This document shows, piece after piece, positions 23,187 to 35,137 of a DNA stretch of 64,000 nt. The stretch's first letter is position 1, and the number at the start of each line of letters is the position of its first letter. Where the stretch lies: assembly GCA_000727475.1 (NCBI GenBank), contig KL647297.1, positions 3,604,277 through 3,668,276 on the forward strand, in the 5' to 3' direction. The notes under the pieces were generated by a model that was given only the letters and a program-made list of their open reading frames with translations, was not told the DNA's origin and did no database searches. Position numbers and translations under genes: made by a program. Origin of the DNA: Sarcocystis neurona. Its lineage: Eukaryota > Apicomplexa > Conoidasida > Eucoccidiorida > Sarcocystidae.

Positions 23187-23221
23187 CTGGTATGTAGAAG
23201 AACGCGTTTCATTTTCAGCAG

Positions 23222-24200
23222 GGCTTCTGTCACCGCGCAACACGTTAAGACGAGGTGCTGCTGCTGTTGTTGCTTCAGCCAGTAGCTCTCCTGCTGCGTC
23301 GCCTGGTCTCGCTGCTGCTGCTTCTGCTCTTGCTGCTGCTCCTGTTGCGGTTCCTGTTGCTGCTGCTGCTGTTCTTGTGGCTGCGACGGATGCTGCTTTT
23401 GTCGCTGGTTGTGAAGGAGAAGCACACGTAGACGACGACGGGGAGGAGGAGGAGGAGGAGCCGGCGGCGCAGAGGAACTGTAAGCAGCAGCAGCCACACC
23501 AGCAGCGCCGTCAGACGGCAGAGAAGTTGCAGAAGCCCGACACCACTGAAAGACCCAGCAGTAGCGAAGCAGCAGCAGCAAGACGTCAGCAGCAGCAGCA
23601 ACAATACGTCAGCAGCAGCAGCACGTTAGCTGCAGCAGTAGCAATAGGTCAGCAGCAGCAGCGGTACGTCAGCAGCAGCGGCACGTTAGCAGCAGCAGCG
23701 GGACGTCAGCAGCAGCAAGGCAGTAGTGACGGCTGCGGCAGCGGCGCCCCGACAGTGTGTTTGGTGCTGCAGCAGCAGCAGCCGTGTGCAACAGGAGCAG
23801 ACGTAAGAAGCGCAAAGACAACGCGGTGGGAGGAGCAACACCGTCGGCAACAGGATTGAAATGGCAGCCGCAACACAGAGGCCGCATCCCGGGGCTCTTC
23901 CGGCAGCAACAGCAGTTGCCGGCTGCAGCACAACACCTCACCAAGCAGCAGCAGCGGTATCAGAACTGCAGTGAGCTGCCAAAGGAGAGAAGCGGGAAGA
24001 CAGCAGCGCCTCGCCCGCAAGAGAAGCGGCAGCAGCACCCTTGGCGACGGCAGCAGCGCAGCAGCAGCAGCAGCAACAGGTAGGAGAAGCGACAGCGCAC
24101 ACCGCAAGCGGGTTGATGTGGGGCAGCGGAGTCAAGCAAGCAGAAGACGAACCACATGCAAGCGTACAGGGTCAGCTTGGTAGCCGTCGCGTGCTTCACG
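23222..24200. other. CAG-rich segment, coding strand undecided
   Basis: Both strands are open over long stretches. The minus strand gives PPAPPPPPPRRRLRVLLLHN, Gln runs, then HLVLTCCAVTEALLKMKRVL. The plus strand gives Ala runs, an acidic DDDGEEEEEE block and Gln/Ser runs. The minus-strand piece could be an extra exon separated from 23186 by a 35-50 bp intron. I could not decide, so no CDS is called. Confidence 0.4.
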
Positions 24201-24595
24201 AACAAAGACACGCACAAGCAACGGCAGCAGCAGCAGGACCGGCGGCAGGGAGACGCGACGAAGACGCCCCCGGTCAGCTGCGCAGCTCAGCCGCCTAGAA
24301 GGCAGCGCGCGGCACACATGTGGCGGCAGCAGCTGCAGCGTGCGAGAGATCATGCAGCACGTGGCGTTGTAGGCGCAGCAGCACAAACGAGAACAGAGAA
24401 GAACGACGCAGAAGACGCAGAAGACACACCCGGTCGTATACACACGCCTGTAGCCCCGCACACACGTATATAGACAGGAGCTACACAGACGCTTTCTCAT
24501 ATATATATATATATCTATATACACATCGAGAAGAAATAGCAGTACCTTCACACAAACATATATATACGAATATATGTAGAAAGTGACAGTCGTAC

Positions 24596-26355
24596 GCAAT
24601 TCAATGTGAGCAGCAGCTTCCGCTTAAGGAAAGCGAGGACGCGCTGAGAATTCTCCCGGTGCTTCAGGAGAGCCGTCGTCACGCGGTCTTCCTCTGGAAG
24701 CACCACAGCAACGTCTTTCCCTGCATGCAGCACGGCAAGACTTGTCCCTGCGCTCAACGCTCTTTCTCCTAGCAACGGCCTCTTTCGTTCACTACCGCAT
24801 TCTGCCGCTCTCCAGGAGCCGGCTGCTGCCTCGACTCCTGTTGCTGCTGCCTCGACTCCTGTTGCTGCTGCCTCGGCTCCTGCTGCTGCTGCGTCGGCTC
24901 CTGCTGCTGCTGCGTCGGCTCCTGCTGCTGCCTCAACTCCTGTTGTTGCTGCCTCGGCTCGTGCTGTTGTAGCAGGTGCTGTACCAGCTGCCGCTGCTGT
25001 ATTAGGTGCCGCTGCTTCTGCTGCATCAGCTGCTGCTCCGCTTTTTTCTTGGGGCGGCAGGAGCGCAGGTGCTGCAGGAGCAGCGACCCTGCAGAACGTT
25101 TCCAGCAGCCGCGCCCAGGCAGCCGCTGACAGCGTCGTCTCAAAAGGACTTAATGCCCACCACTCGTAGAATTCCTCTGCTGCAGCTGCATGCGCTGGAG
25201 CAGCAGGACAAGCAGCGGCAACTTCCCTTTCTCGCCTATCTTCCCTGTTGTGTATCCCTCTGCAAACCGCTGACGTCGCACACGCGGCGGTCCTGAGGCC
25301 AGCAGTTTCGTCCGTTGCTGCTCGCCCTGCCGCGTCACCTGCTGCAGAAGCAACTCGAAGTCGTGCTGTCGCCGCTGCTCCTCCTGCTGTTGCTCCTCCT
25401 GCTGCTGTTGTTGCGGTTTCTGCTCCTGCTGCTCCTCCTCCTCCTGCTCCTGCAGCGGCTTCTGCTGCCGTTGCTGACACTTCCGCGCAGACGCTTGTTG
25501 GCGTCGGTTGGGAGAGTCGATTGCAGCAAGAGAAATGAGAAAGTTCAGCAGGGGTCACAGTCCTCAAACAGCAGCCAATGGCCTGCGTAATGATTGCATG
25601 GAGCAGCAATCGACTCTGGCTCTCTTGCTCTCTCTCGAGGCTGCAGCTGCTGCGGCCAGCGTTCTTGCTGCTTGTGAGGCACCGATCCCTTTGCGCCCCA
25701 CTAAAAAAGAGGAAACGGCCGTCTTCACTGCTGTTCACATCCCGCTGTTGCTGTCTTCTTCGCACGTCTGTTGCGGTTTCCATTTCCTCTGCTGTCCGTC
25801 TTGCTGCTGCTGCCGCGCCCGCGGAAAGTGCTGCTAGTGCTGGTGCTATCAGAAGCGCTGCAGGTGCATCACGTGACGGCGCCGCTGCTGGCAGGCGCGC
25901 GAAGGAGGAAGCTGCAGCAGTAGTTTCGGGCGGATGCGAGTAGCAGGGGGCGTCCAAGGAGCAGCAGGGCCAGCAAGACTTGCTGCTGTTGCTGTTGCCG
26001 CTGAGGCTTCTTGTGACGTTGTGGCTGCTGCGACTTGTGTGGCGGCTGCTGGTCACGGGGCTGCAGCTGCAGCTGTTGCTGTTGAGCAGCGTCATCATCA
26101 GCACCCGAAGAATGGCGGGCTCAACAGCCGTGAGCAGCAAGCGAGCAGCGAGGCAAATGACTGCTGCCGCATGAGAAGCAACAGCAGCTGTGGCAGAAAA
26201 ATCTTCGTCTGCTGCTGTCGGCGCAGTAGATCCCGGCGTCAGTCTGTCGGGGACATCGCTGCTGCTGTCAGCAGCAGCTGTGCCGAGACGCTGCAGCTGC
26301 TGTCCAGCAGCAAGAAGGAGGCGCAGCAGCAGATCGGCGAAGGACAGCAGTTGAC
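24596..26355 (-). CDS. Large minus-strand gene, 1.76-kb exon (phase 1 in, phase 0 out)
   Basis: The acceptor is TGTGGGGCAG (exon start 26355) and the donor AATTGC|GTACGA (exon end 24596). Length and phases match both neighbours. The N-terminal part is clearly helical (QLLSFADLLLRLLLAAGQQL; VICLAARLLLTAVEPAILRV; LMMTLLNSN). It continues directly from the block CEALLRQCMHLAASVSS of the previous exon. A Gly/Ala/Thr-rich middle follows, then FYEWWALSPFETTLSAAAW, ARLLETFCRVAAP, a 7-residue tandem repeat, and GKDVAVVLPEEDRVTTALLK. It is solenoid-like and the family is unknown. Confidence 0.8.
24828..24960 (-). repeat. 21-bp tandem repeat encoding 7-residue units (GVEAAAT / GADAAAA)
   Basis: About six imperfect 21-bp units give GVEAAAT, GADAAAA and GAEAAAT on the coding minus strand. 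The repeat is a multiple of three and keeps the frame, consistent with its location in an exon. Confidence 0.8.
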
Positions 26356-28379
26356 CTGCCCCACATGCAAAGGCAACGGCGTCGGATATCGAAAACCGGG
26401 TTTGTCAGGGAGAAACGGAAGCAGGCACAGCAGCAGTTCTATCTAACGCATGGCCAGCAGCAAGAGACAGGCAGGACGACCGCCAGAAATTCTGCGTCCC
26501 CTACGCACAGCCGTCTCGAAAGCAGCAACTGCAGCAGCAGCAGCCACCACCGCAGGAGAGAAACAGCAGCAACCGCAACAGCAGCAGCAACAGCAGCAGA
26601 ATCAAGAGCAGCGCGGCAGTGAGCAGAACAGCAGCAGCAGGCGGAGTCCCACCACAGCAGCAGTAACAGACAGCGTAGACGGCAGCAGGACCTCCTGGCG
26701 CAGCAGCAACGTCAGGAACGGCGCAGCAGAGCAGGCAGCGCTTCTCGTCAGAGCCATTTCTCGAAACTTTTCCTCCGCCCCACCACCAAGTCTGTCACCT
26801 GATCGTCTTCTTCGCCCTTCCCTCTTCCTGCCCCTCTCTGCCCTGCTTTACACACCTCTCTATACATACGTGCATATATATGCATGGATGGGGCACGCGT
26901 CTGCGTGGTTCGGACTTTGCCTCGATACAAGATCACGGGCCGTCGGAGGCTCCGCTCAGAGAAGTAAAAAGACGCGCACGTTTGTTTAGCCCGTAGAGCA
27001 GCACCGTAGTAGTCTTGCAGATGAAGAGAGAGAAGTCCACTTCACGCATTCCCCTACCTGCAAGCACGCATACTCCTATACACATCTATATGTATGAATA
27101 CATATGTACATACCGGCTGTAGTGTCTGTATACCTCTATACGTACACAAACACACATGTATATACATGTGTGTACCAGAGTCTCTTCTTTTCATGTGTAG
27201 TGTGTGTACACCTCGATAGACACATCTCTATATACATATATATACGTATACGTACAAGATTCTCTTCTTTTCCGCACCTGTATACATATATATATATACA
27301 CAGATGAGTATTTATTTGTGTACTGGTGACTCTTTCCTCCTAGGAAACTGCACAAGTATGTACAAATCTCTAGAAAAGTCAAATTTACACACGTATACGC
27401 ACGTAGACGGAGATCTGTAATCCACGTATATACAAGTACATATATATATATATATGTATACTGCAATATGTGTGTACACAAGTGTATGAAGGAATCTGCC
27501 TTTTTTGTGGGTCTTCACGAAGTGCTGTTGAAAGGAGAGTACACCTGCATTTGCCAGCGAGAACATGGATCTTCTTCATACGTATGAGTGCATGCGTATA
27601 CATATTCACATACACATATGGGCATGCGCACCTATACACATGTTTGTCTAGCGTGGGGTAGTGCGCGTGAATCAGAGGAACTTCTTCACGACAAAGAGGG
27701 CAGCAGAACTGCGTCCTAAAGCAGTCTTCTCTCCCATTCTTCTCGGCTGCTGCTCTCCGCTACTGCATCAATTCCTGCTGCTGCAAGGCGCCGGAAAGAT
27801 GCGCTCGCACGGGTCCAGGGGAAGCCCTTCTCGCATGCGTCTCTCGACTAAGTTTATCTGCACATATACATGCGTATGGCAGCATGGAGGAAGCACGTGA
27901 ATACCGTTCTCAGATCCACACTGCCATACAGAAGCTGCTTTACACGGTGTGGATCCACATGCGTGCTTAGTTATATACAGAGGTGTGCTGCTGTTGCCGC
28001 AGCCACGCGGTTCGACGCTTGCTGGCTAGCAGGCACTAAGACACACACAGCAATGCTGCCGGCACAAGCATCTTCTTGCTGATGTTTCTTGAATTTGCTG
28101 CTGCCCCTGTTGCTGCCTCTGGACGCTGCTGCTGCCTCTGCTGCTGCGTGTGGACTCTGGTGCTGCCTTCAGAATCTGCTGCTGAATCCTGCTGCCACCC
28201 TTCTGAAGTCCGTTGCTGCGCGCCTCTGCTTTTCTTCCGTCTCTTCTCCTCTCCTTCGCGCACCACTTCCCTCCTTTCTTCTTCTGCGTCTCCTCCTCCT
28301 CCTCATCCCCTGCTGCGGTCCCGAGTGCTTCAAAAAGGTAGTGAGCAAGCTGTCCCCAAGGACGGAGGAGTACACTCAC
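26356..28379 (-). other. Intron of the large minus-strand gene (about 2.0 kb)
   Basis: It is bounded by a near-perfect donor (TCCTCAG|GTGAGTG at 28379-28378) and acceptor GGGGCAG ending at 26356, with phase 1 on both sides. The middle (about 26870-27640) is TA-rich microsatellite. Both ends are CAG-rich and open in several frames, but no separate gene is supported. Confidence 0.65.
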
Positions 28380-28843
28380 CTGAGGAAACCGACGCAGCCA
28401 GGTGCATACACTGCCGCAGCAAAGCCTCGCAGTGCTCGAGACAGGGAAAGTCGCTTCGCGCTGCTCCCAACACCACTTCCCTCTCTGTTGTACTCTGCTG
28501 CTGCTGCGGCGGTTGCTGTTGCTGTTGCTGCACCAGGTGGCAAGCAGCCTGGTGCTGCCCCCGCTGGCGCCGCGCCTCCCGGTGTTGCAGCTGCTGTTGC
28601 TCGTGGTGATGGAGACAAAACAGAGCCCCCGGGGCTGCTGCCGCCTCCGTCGCGTCGCGCGGGCCCAGCAACAGCAGGGGAACACAGAGCAGCACCTCGG
28701 TGTACAGCGCGGCGTCCTGGACCGCCGGCAGCAGCAAACGCAGCATCTCCGCAGCTACCGGAGGCTGCAACAACAGCAGCAGCAGCACCGCATGCACCCC
28801 ACAGCAGGAGAACCACATTCCTCCCCCGCAGCTGCAGAAAAAG
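28380..28843 (-). CDS. Large minus-strand gene, exon (phase 2 in, phase 1 out)
   Basis: The donor TCCTCAG|GTGAGTG is near-consensus (exon end 28380). Two acceptors 12 bp apart, 28843 or 28831, both keep the frame. The protein is convincingly ordered: VHAVLLLLLLQPPVAAEMLR, then LLLPAVQDAALYTEVLLCVP and LLLLGPRDATEAAAAPGALF. A His/Gln-rich linker follows, then CLEHCEALLRQCMHLAASVSS. The pattern of Leu-rich helices matches an alpha-solenoid. Confidence 0.78.
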
Positions 28844-28859
28844 CTGCAGTTCTCCGAAA

Positions 28860-30522
28860 TGTAGCAGCAGTGGTCGTAGTAGTAGTAGCAGACAGTGTTC
28901 TCTCTAAGTGACCCACCACCCCCGCAGTCTCCTTCGCTGCTGCGCGCGTCCACCTTCTGCCGCATTTCCTTCGCACAAATTGAGAGAAGTTCCCCACTTC
29001 AAAAGATATACGCCATAAGAAATACGTGTCTGTGAATACGCGTCTCTGCAGATGTACGTATGAACACACGTACGTATATACAAGGGCCGTAGACGTATGT
29101 AGATATGTACGTACATAGGCAGGTGTATACGTATATATCACTTGGTTACATACGTGTATATATATGTGTGTTTACACATGTACGGAGATACGTATGTATA
29201 CACGTATATGTGTATATACGTATAAGGATGTATGTACGTACACGTATATTAGGTGCCTACAAATGTCTCACAGGATCTTACGTATATATATATATATATG
29301 TGTACAGATGTGGGCGCAGTTATATATATGTACGTGTATATGTGTATGTGTGTATCCACAGGTATATTTAGGTACGTAGCTACGTATGTGTATATATATG
29401 TATATTCGTACGCATATGTGTATATCTGTATGTATGTATGTACAGATCACACATGTATATATCAATGAATGTATCCACGTGTGGGCTACGTATGTATATA
29501 TATATATGTACGCATATGTGTATATCTGTGTGTATGTATGTATAGATCACACATGTGTAGATCAATGAATGTATCCACGTATGTCTATATATCTATCTGT
29601 ATATGACATGTATGTATGAATGTATGTATATGTGTGTACGTATGTATGGGGCGCAATAAGTAGATGCACATGAATGTGAAGGTACGTACACACGTGGAGC
29701 AATGTATGTGCTTGTGCATATGTCCTTGTATATCCACGTGCGCATCCACCTCTATATATAGAGAGAAAGACAGGCAGTCCTGATGTACTCGTATATACAC
29801 TTGCACATCAACAAATATATATATGTATATATACTAAGACAGAGAGACAGAGGCGAGCATGCAAGAAAAAACGCCAAAAATTCACGCCTGTACACCTGCG
29901 TGTGTCCTATAAGCCTCCAGGCACACAAACACATAAACAGATGCATATATATACAAACACATATATGTGTACACATATACATATATATATATATACGTGA
30001 GAAGACAGAGAGAAGGATAAGATACGGGGACACTAAAATGTATACTTATAAACGTGTGTATATGAATATACGCATGAGCACAAAAGAGAAAGAGACACAG
30101 GTGATATACGTATATATGTAAGAGCACGCATGTATTTATTTATATTTATATATTTATGGGCAGAGAGGGAGACGCGTAGAAGACGGGGATGAAGAAGTCG
30201 AAGTATGGGCGTCGTCCGTGTGAGGCCCGGAGTCATTGCCGCGAGTCATTCCCAGCAAAACGTCTGGTCTCCTCATCATCAAGTTGCTACTTATATATGT
30301 TCATATGTACAGATATACATACATATATATATGTGGACATCTCTATTCGTACAAAGAACTACTAAAACGCATGTGTACCTATACACACACATATATATAT
30401 GTTTATTCATTTGTTCACATACTGATATACATATGTGTGTATATATATATATAGACACACGCCCACACCCACACACACACACACATATTTATCTCTCTCT
30501 TCTTCCACATACATACATATAC

Positions 30523-30555
<33 letters not shown>

Positions 30556-30687
30556 CGTCTGCCTCTCTCTCTCTCTTTCAATATACATATATATGCAGAA
30601 AGACATCTATCTCTTCCTTTCACTATATATATATATATACATGCAGACACAAGTGCCTCTCTATCATGTGCCTCTCTGTTCATATAC

Positions 30688-30718
<31 letters not shown>

Positions 30719-31150
30719 AAAACTGATACATAAATATATACGTGTGCAAACAGGCAGCCCCTTTTGTGCAACGGCGAGGTGGGTAATGAATCGCTTTCTA
30801 TTTACACGCGTTTGCGAGAAGAAGAGAAAAGTCCCGGCCTCACGCCGTCACCACATATCTGCTTTCACTTTCCGAGTGTACGTACACTGAAATTTCCTAT
30901 GAGGACGCGCCATGGAAGCTGGTTAGAAGCACGCTAAACAAAAAGTCACCAAATATTTCTCTCGTTACTGCTGCTCTACACTGTCTTGACGACAAATGCA
31001 TGGGCTTCGCTCCACAGAGAGAAACGTTGGCAATTCCACGACAGGTACGCCCGCGCCCTGACCCAACTCGTCACTGCTTCAGGTGTACGTACACCAGAAC
31101 ACCACCGTCTTCCGCGGGCGACTTCCATGCACGCAACAAGCAGACTTCTA
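28860..31150. other. TA-rich intron with microsatellites and direct repeats
   Basis: About 2.3 kb of TATATA/GTATAC/ACATAT microsatellite with no coding potential on either strand. It lies between the minus-strand exons ending at 31152 and starting at 28843. It contains the roughly 100-bp direct repeat and one palindrome copy at 30876, plus another at 31083 near its edge. Confidence 0.75.
29380..29585. repeat. Two tandem copies of a roughly 100-bp unit
   Basis: About 29380-29485 and 29486-29585 are near-identical. Each carries CTACGTATG, a TATATA block, CGCATATGTGTATATCTG, a GTATGTATG stretch, GATCACACATG and ATCAATGAATGTATCCACGT in the same order. Few substitutions separate them, so the duplication is recent. 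Confidence 0.85.
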
Positions 31151-31151
31151 C

Positions 31152-31330
31152 GTGCTGCGCAGAATCCGAGCTACAGCAACTTCCTCCTGTAGCGAGTCAC
31201 GCGTGCGCAGTTTGTACGAGGCTTCTGAAGCTCGATTTGCGTCTGTGCCGCTGACTGCTGCTGCTGCCGCTGCGGCCGGTTCTTGGGGAGAGGCTCGATG
31301 AGGACGAATTTCCAGGGCGACCAGCTGCTG
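31152..31330 (-). CDS. Large minus-strand gene, exon (phase 0 in, phase 2 out)
   Basis: The protein reads QQLVALEIRPHRASPQEP, seven Ala, then NRASEASYKLRTRDSLQEEV and AVARILRST. The donor is CAGCAC|GTAGAAG (exon end 31152, phase 2), which fits the next exon. The acceptor is TTTGCTCAG (exon start 31330, with alternative CAG steps at 31327 and 31324). The continuation of helical, charged sequence supports this frame over the Ser-rich frame that results from reading straight through. See the findings for the uncertain intron upstream. Confidence 0.6.
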
Positions 31331-31481
31331 CTGAGCAAAGACTTACCACGGTGCACGTGTGTTTCACAGCAGCAGCAACTGCGGGAGAGAGACCGCTGCT
31401 CGCGCCGGCACCAGCAGCAACAGGCACGTTTCTGCCTCTGGCCGCAGCAGCAGCAGCAGCGGCTGCCGGATAGCTGCTCAC

Positions 31482-32124
31482 AGCAGCAGCGTCGTTCTTC
31501 TGTAATTTCACACGCACGCAGGTCCAGAACTCGAGCAGCTGATAAATGAGCTGCTGGTGAGAATCTTCGTCGTCGTCGCAGCAGTTCCACCCCGCTGCTG
31601 CTGTCGACACAGGTGTGCAGCTGACCCAGAGGCGCACGACCGCAGGCGCAAGGTGCAGCAGCGGCAGCATATCTTCGCGAATGAAGAAGATGTCTTCGTC
31701 TGTCGCGGCTTCTCCCGCAGTTTCAACACATACGCTGCTGCTCGGGCTGCTGGTGCTGCTGCTGTTGTTCTGGTCGCTGCCGTCAGGGTCAGCACTGCTT
31801 CTCGCAGCCGTGTAGCGGCTGGCTCTCTCGCCGCCGCCGTCGTCGCTGCTGCTGAAGCCCCTGCGCGCGCCACTGCTGCTGTTCTCGCTGCTGCTCTGCT
31901 GCCTCCTGCCGCCGCTCCCCGTCCTCCTCCTGCCATCGCTGGGACCACTGCTCGACTCGAAGTTGCTCTCAGGGCGGCTGGAGCAGGATCTGCTGTTGTT
32001 GCTGCTGCTGACCGCTCCAGCAGCAGGAGTGACACTCTGGCACTCAGACACGGCAAAGAATTTCCCTTCCGCAGACGTTCCGCAGCACAGAGCGGCATGA
32101 TACATTCTGACAAGTGCCTCCAAC
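31482..32124 (-). CDS. Large minus-strand gene, exon (phase 2 in)
   Basis: The acceptor CTGCCGCGCACAG (exon start 32124) supplies the base that completes an Arg codon left by the exon ending at 33351, giving SSGSR/LEALVRMYHAALCC. After a Ser/Gly/Arg-rich middle comes an ordered block: DEDIFFIREDMLPLLHLAPA, VVRLWVSCTPV, SHQQLIYQLLEFWTCVRVKL. The preferred donor is GCTGCT|GTGAGC (exon end 31482, phase 0). A stronger donor motif (GTG|GTAAGT) lies further on, at exon end 31347. The fold looks alpha-helical; the family is not identified. Confidence 0.75.
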
Positions 32125-33350
32125 CTGTGCGCGGCAGACAAGGAATAAACAGGCGGCAACGATGTGCATGCGCCTGTGGAACTACACAAGAAAAATATAA
32201 AATGCGTTCCCGCGCATGCACGAGAAATACAAACACATGGATGGCACAAACAAACAAACGTATATACACGCGTGTACACACATACAGAGAGATATGTAGG
32301 TGTATATATACATACAGACAGATATCCGTGTACACACACACAACCGGAGATAGCGGTACATACACATGCACACAAGCGTGGAAACAGCTATACACATATA
32401 CATATATATATGTATACACATACCTCGGTATATATATGCAGATAGAGAGGAAATTACATGTACGTGGAAACCGATGTAGATATACGCCGGGACAGACACA
32501 TAGACACACACCAATATACGCATGTACGCGCAGATACGTCTATCCTTCCGTTTCTCTCTACAGAAATGCAGGCCCAGAATACGCGCGGAAATATATGCCA
32601 GGAGCGAGTGACGGCCCAGGTTACGGGTGCTGCTGCAGCGACACCAGCCTCATCAGCGTCAATAGCAACAAATCCGTAGACTGATAGCTGTGTCTCTTTG
32701 AAAGGAAGTGACGACTACTTGCACGAGAAGGTACCTACGAAGACATATATATATATATATATACATATATGTATATATATATTTGTATATAGAAGTGTCT
32801 CCATATACACATACGTATGTGTATATACATACTTGTATATAGAAGTGTCTTCATATACACACACGTATATGGTATGGCGAGTTCCACCTGCGAAAGAGCG
32901 ACAAGTCTACACATGTAGGAACGAACGAAGAGACATACAAACGTGTGTTGTGTGTGCATGCCTATATATATATATATACATGTACAGATGCATGCGCCCA
33001 CAGAGAGATTGCAAGGGAGGTGGAAGAGAAGCCACGCGTGTAAAAGTAAGGTGGGTCTGCGTTCGGAGCAAATTCACGTCTATACGCAGAGCGACACATT
33101 CCCGTGTCCTTGCGAGCCCCAACGTCGCTGCGTATGCATGCGGGAAGCACGTGCCGCAGAGGTTCGTCTGCTCGTGTGTGCCGTAGAGACTGCAGGCAGA
33201 CAGACGTAGTCGCTTCGTTGTCGTCAAGCAGCAAAGCAGTCGCTTTTCTTCTCGAAAAAGAAGTTTCTCCGTCAACAGCAGCGCTTGAGAATGTGGGGAA
33301 ACAACGTGGAAGAGAAACGCGCGCGTACGCCCGATGGCAGCGTGTCGCAC
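32125..33350 (-). other. Intron of the large minus-strand gene (1,226 bp)
   Basis: It is bounded by donor GGCAGCAG|GTGCGA (33350-33349) and acceptor GCGCACAG (ending 32125), with phase 2 on both sides. The sequence is TA-rich with a direct repeat near 32770-32865 built around GTATATAGAAGTGTCT. No gene was found inside. Confidence 0.75.
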
Positions 33351-35137
33351 CTGCTGCCGGAGGAAAGCCACCCGCTGCTGCTCGAAGCTGCAGCTGCAGT
33401 GGCCTGCTGTTCTCTTCCAACAGCGTCGCCAGATGCAGCAGCCTCGTGCGCTGCTTGCAGCTGCAGCAGAACGTCGGCCCACATAGTAGCGGCCTGGACT
33501 TGCATCCGCGTCGCCTGCTGCTGCTCTTCCTGTTTTGGGTGTTGCTGCAGCAGGCAGTCAGCGATCGCATGCACACGGCGGCTGCAGGCAGCTAAGGCGT
33601 GAGATGCGTCGGGTCGATCTTTTTCTGCTGCAGCCGCTGCTCCGCACTCCGATGCCGGCTGGGTTGGTGCGTCTCCTGCTGCTGCCGCTGCTGCCAGAGT
33701 GTGCCAATGTGCTGCACCAGCAGTGGCCGTGGCTGCTGCTCCCGCTGCTGCAGCAGAAGGCGACGCAGCTGTTTCCTGTGCGAGCAAAGCTGACACACGA
33801 CCGACAGCCTGCTGCTCCCATGTTTCCGCTTCTGCAGCACAGGGGCGCAGCCGCTTGAACGTTCGCCTCCCCACTTCGTGACGCGCAGCAGCAGCAGCAG
33901 CAGCTTCGCACTCCGAAGGAGCAGCAGCAACGGCGGCCTCTTCTCTCTCTACCACCGCAGCACTGCTGTTGCTTGTAGCAGCAGCAGCCGCAGTCCACTC
34001 TCCCTGCTGCTGTCCGTATGCTGCTCCTCTCACATCGCCACTGGCGGTTCCTCTTCTCTGCTGTTCTGCTCTTGCACTTCCTTGCTCCAGTCCACCACCA
34101 CCTGCTGCTGCTTCGGCCTGCTGCGAAGCCGGCTTCTTTCTGGAGCCCCAGCCGCCTTCAGCCGTTCCCAACAGCACGCGCATGCGCTTTCTCCTATCCA
34201 CGTCTTCTGCGTCGCCTTGTGTGACGCTCTGTGCTCCCTCCGCCTGCTGACGCATCGTCTGTTGTTGTTCTCCCGTTGGCCCTCCCTCCTGCTGCTGCTG
34301 TTGCTGCTTCTGTTTCTTCTGGTCGAGACTCTGCCGCAACTTCAGTCTTCTGGCCTCTGCTTCTGGTTCGTGCAGTTGTCGGTCCTGCTGCAGTTCCCGC
34401 AGCTGTTGCAGAGCAGCGATGCAGCCTTCCACGGCAAGGTTGCGCAAGTGCAGCAGACAAAGCGATCGCTGGCCTGCTGCATCAGCAGCTGCCAGCGCTG
34501 CCACCGGGCTGCTCCTCACACAAAACATGCCGCCTGCAGAAGCAGCAGATTCAGACGAGGCCCTGGGCGTGAGCATGACAGACGAGCCAAGCGGCTGCCG
34601 CATGCTGCGGCGATGAAGCAGCTGCTGTTCTTGCAGCTGCTGCTGCAGGTAGCAGCTGGCTGGCGACGTACGGCTGTTGTAGGTAGACGGGAGCCAGGCA
34701 GCAGCATCTGCAGCAGCAACGGCTGTCGGGAGCGCCGCCGTTATTTCCATTTCCTGCTGCGGAAGAAGCTGCTGCTCCAGCGCCACCGGCCGGAAGGCAG
34801 ACAGGAGAATAGCGTCGTGGTCCAGCACAAGCTGGAGCGCGAGGTGCTGCAGCACTGCGCCACCAACAGCCACAGCAGCTGTTGCAGCAGAGCTTGACGC
34901 TGCGTCTCGAACTAAGAGAGGAGTCTGAACATAGTTGCTGCTGCTACTCTTGTGGAGCAGCAAACGCATGCAATGCCGGCGAGGCAGCAGCTCTTCAAGA
35001 AAATGCAGCGTGCCAAAAAACAGAGGCGTCTGCTGCGCTTCTTCCCACCGCTGCTGCGAGGGTAGTCGCGCCTCTTGTCGACGAGGCTCTTCGGCCTCCT
35101 CCTGCTGCTGCCAGATAAGAGAGAGCTCCTGCCGGCC
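33351..35137 (-). CDS. Large minus-strand gene, 1.79-kb exon (phase 0 in, phase 2 out)
   Basis: The acceptor has a long pyrimidine tract (CTCTTCTTCGTCACCAG, exon start 35137) and the donor is GGCAGCAG|GTGCGA (exon end 33351). The phases close. The protein begins GRQELSLIWQQQEEAEEPRR and contains LFFGTLHFLEELLPRRHCMR, AVLQHLALQLVLDHDAILLS, and a Lys/Gln-rich linker with DRRKRMRVL. It ends with ALAACSRRVHAIADCLLQQH and AATMWADVLLQLQAAHEAA. Helical blocks alternate with Ala/Gln runs, as in the rest of this gene. Confidence 0.8.
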
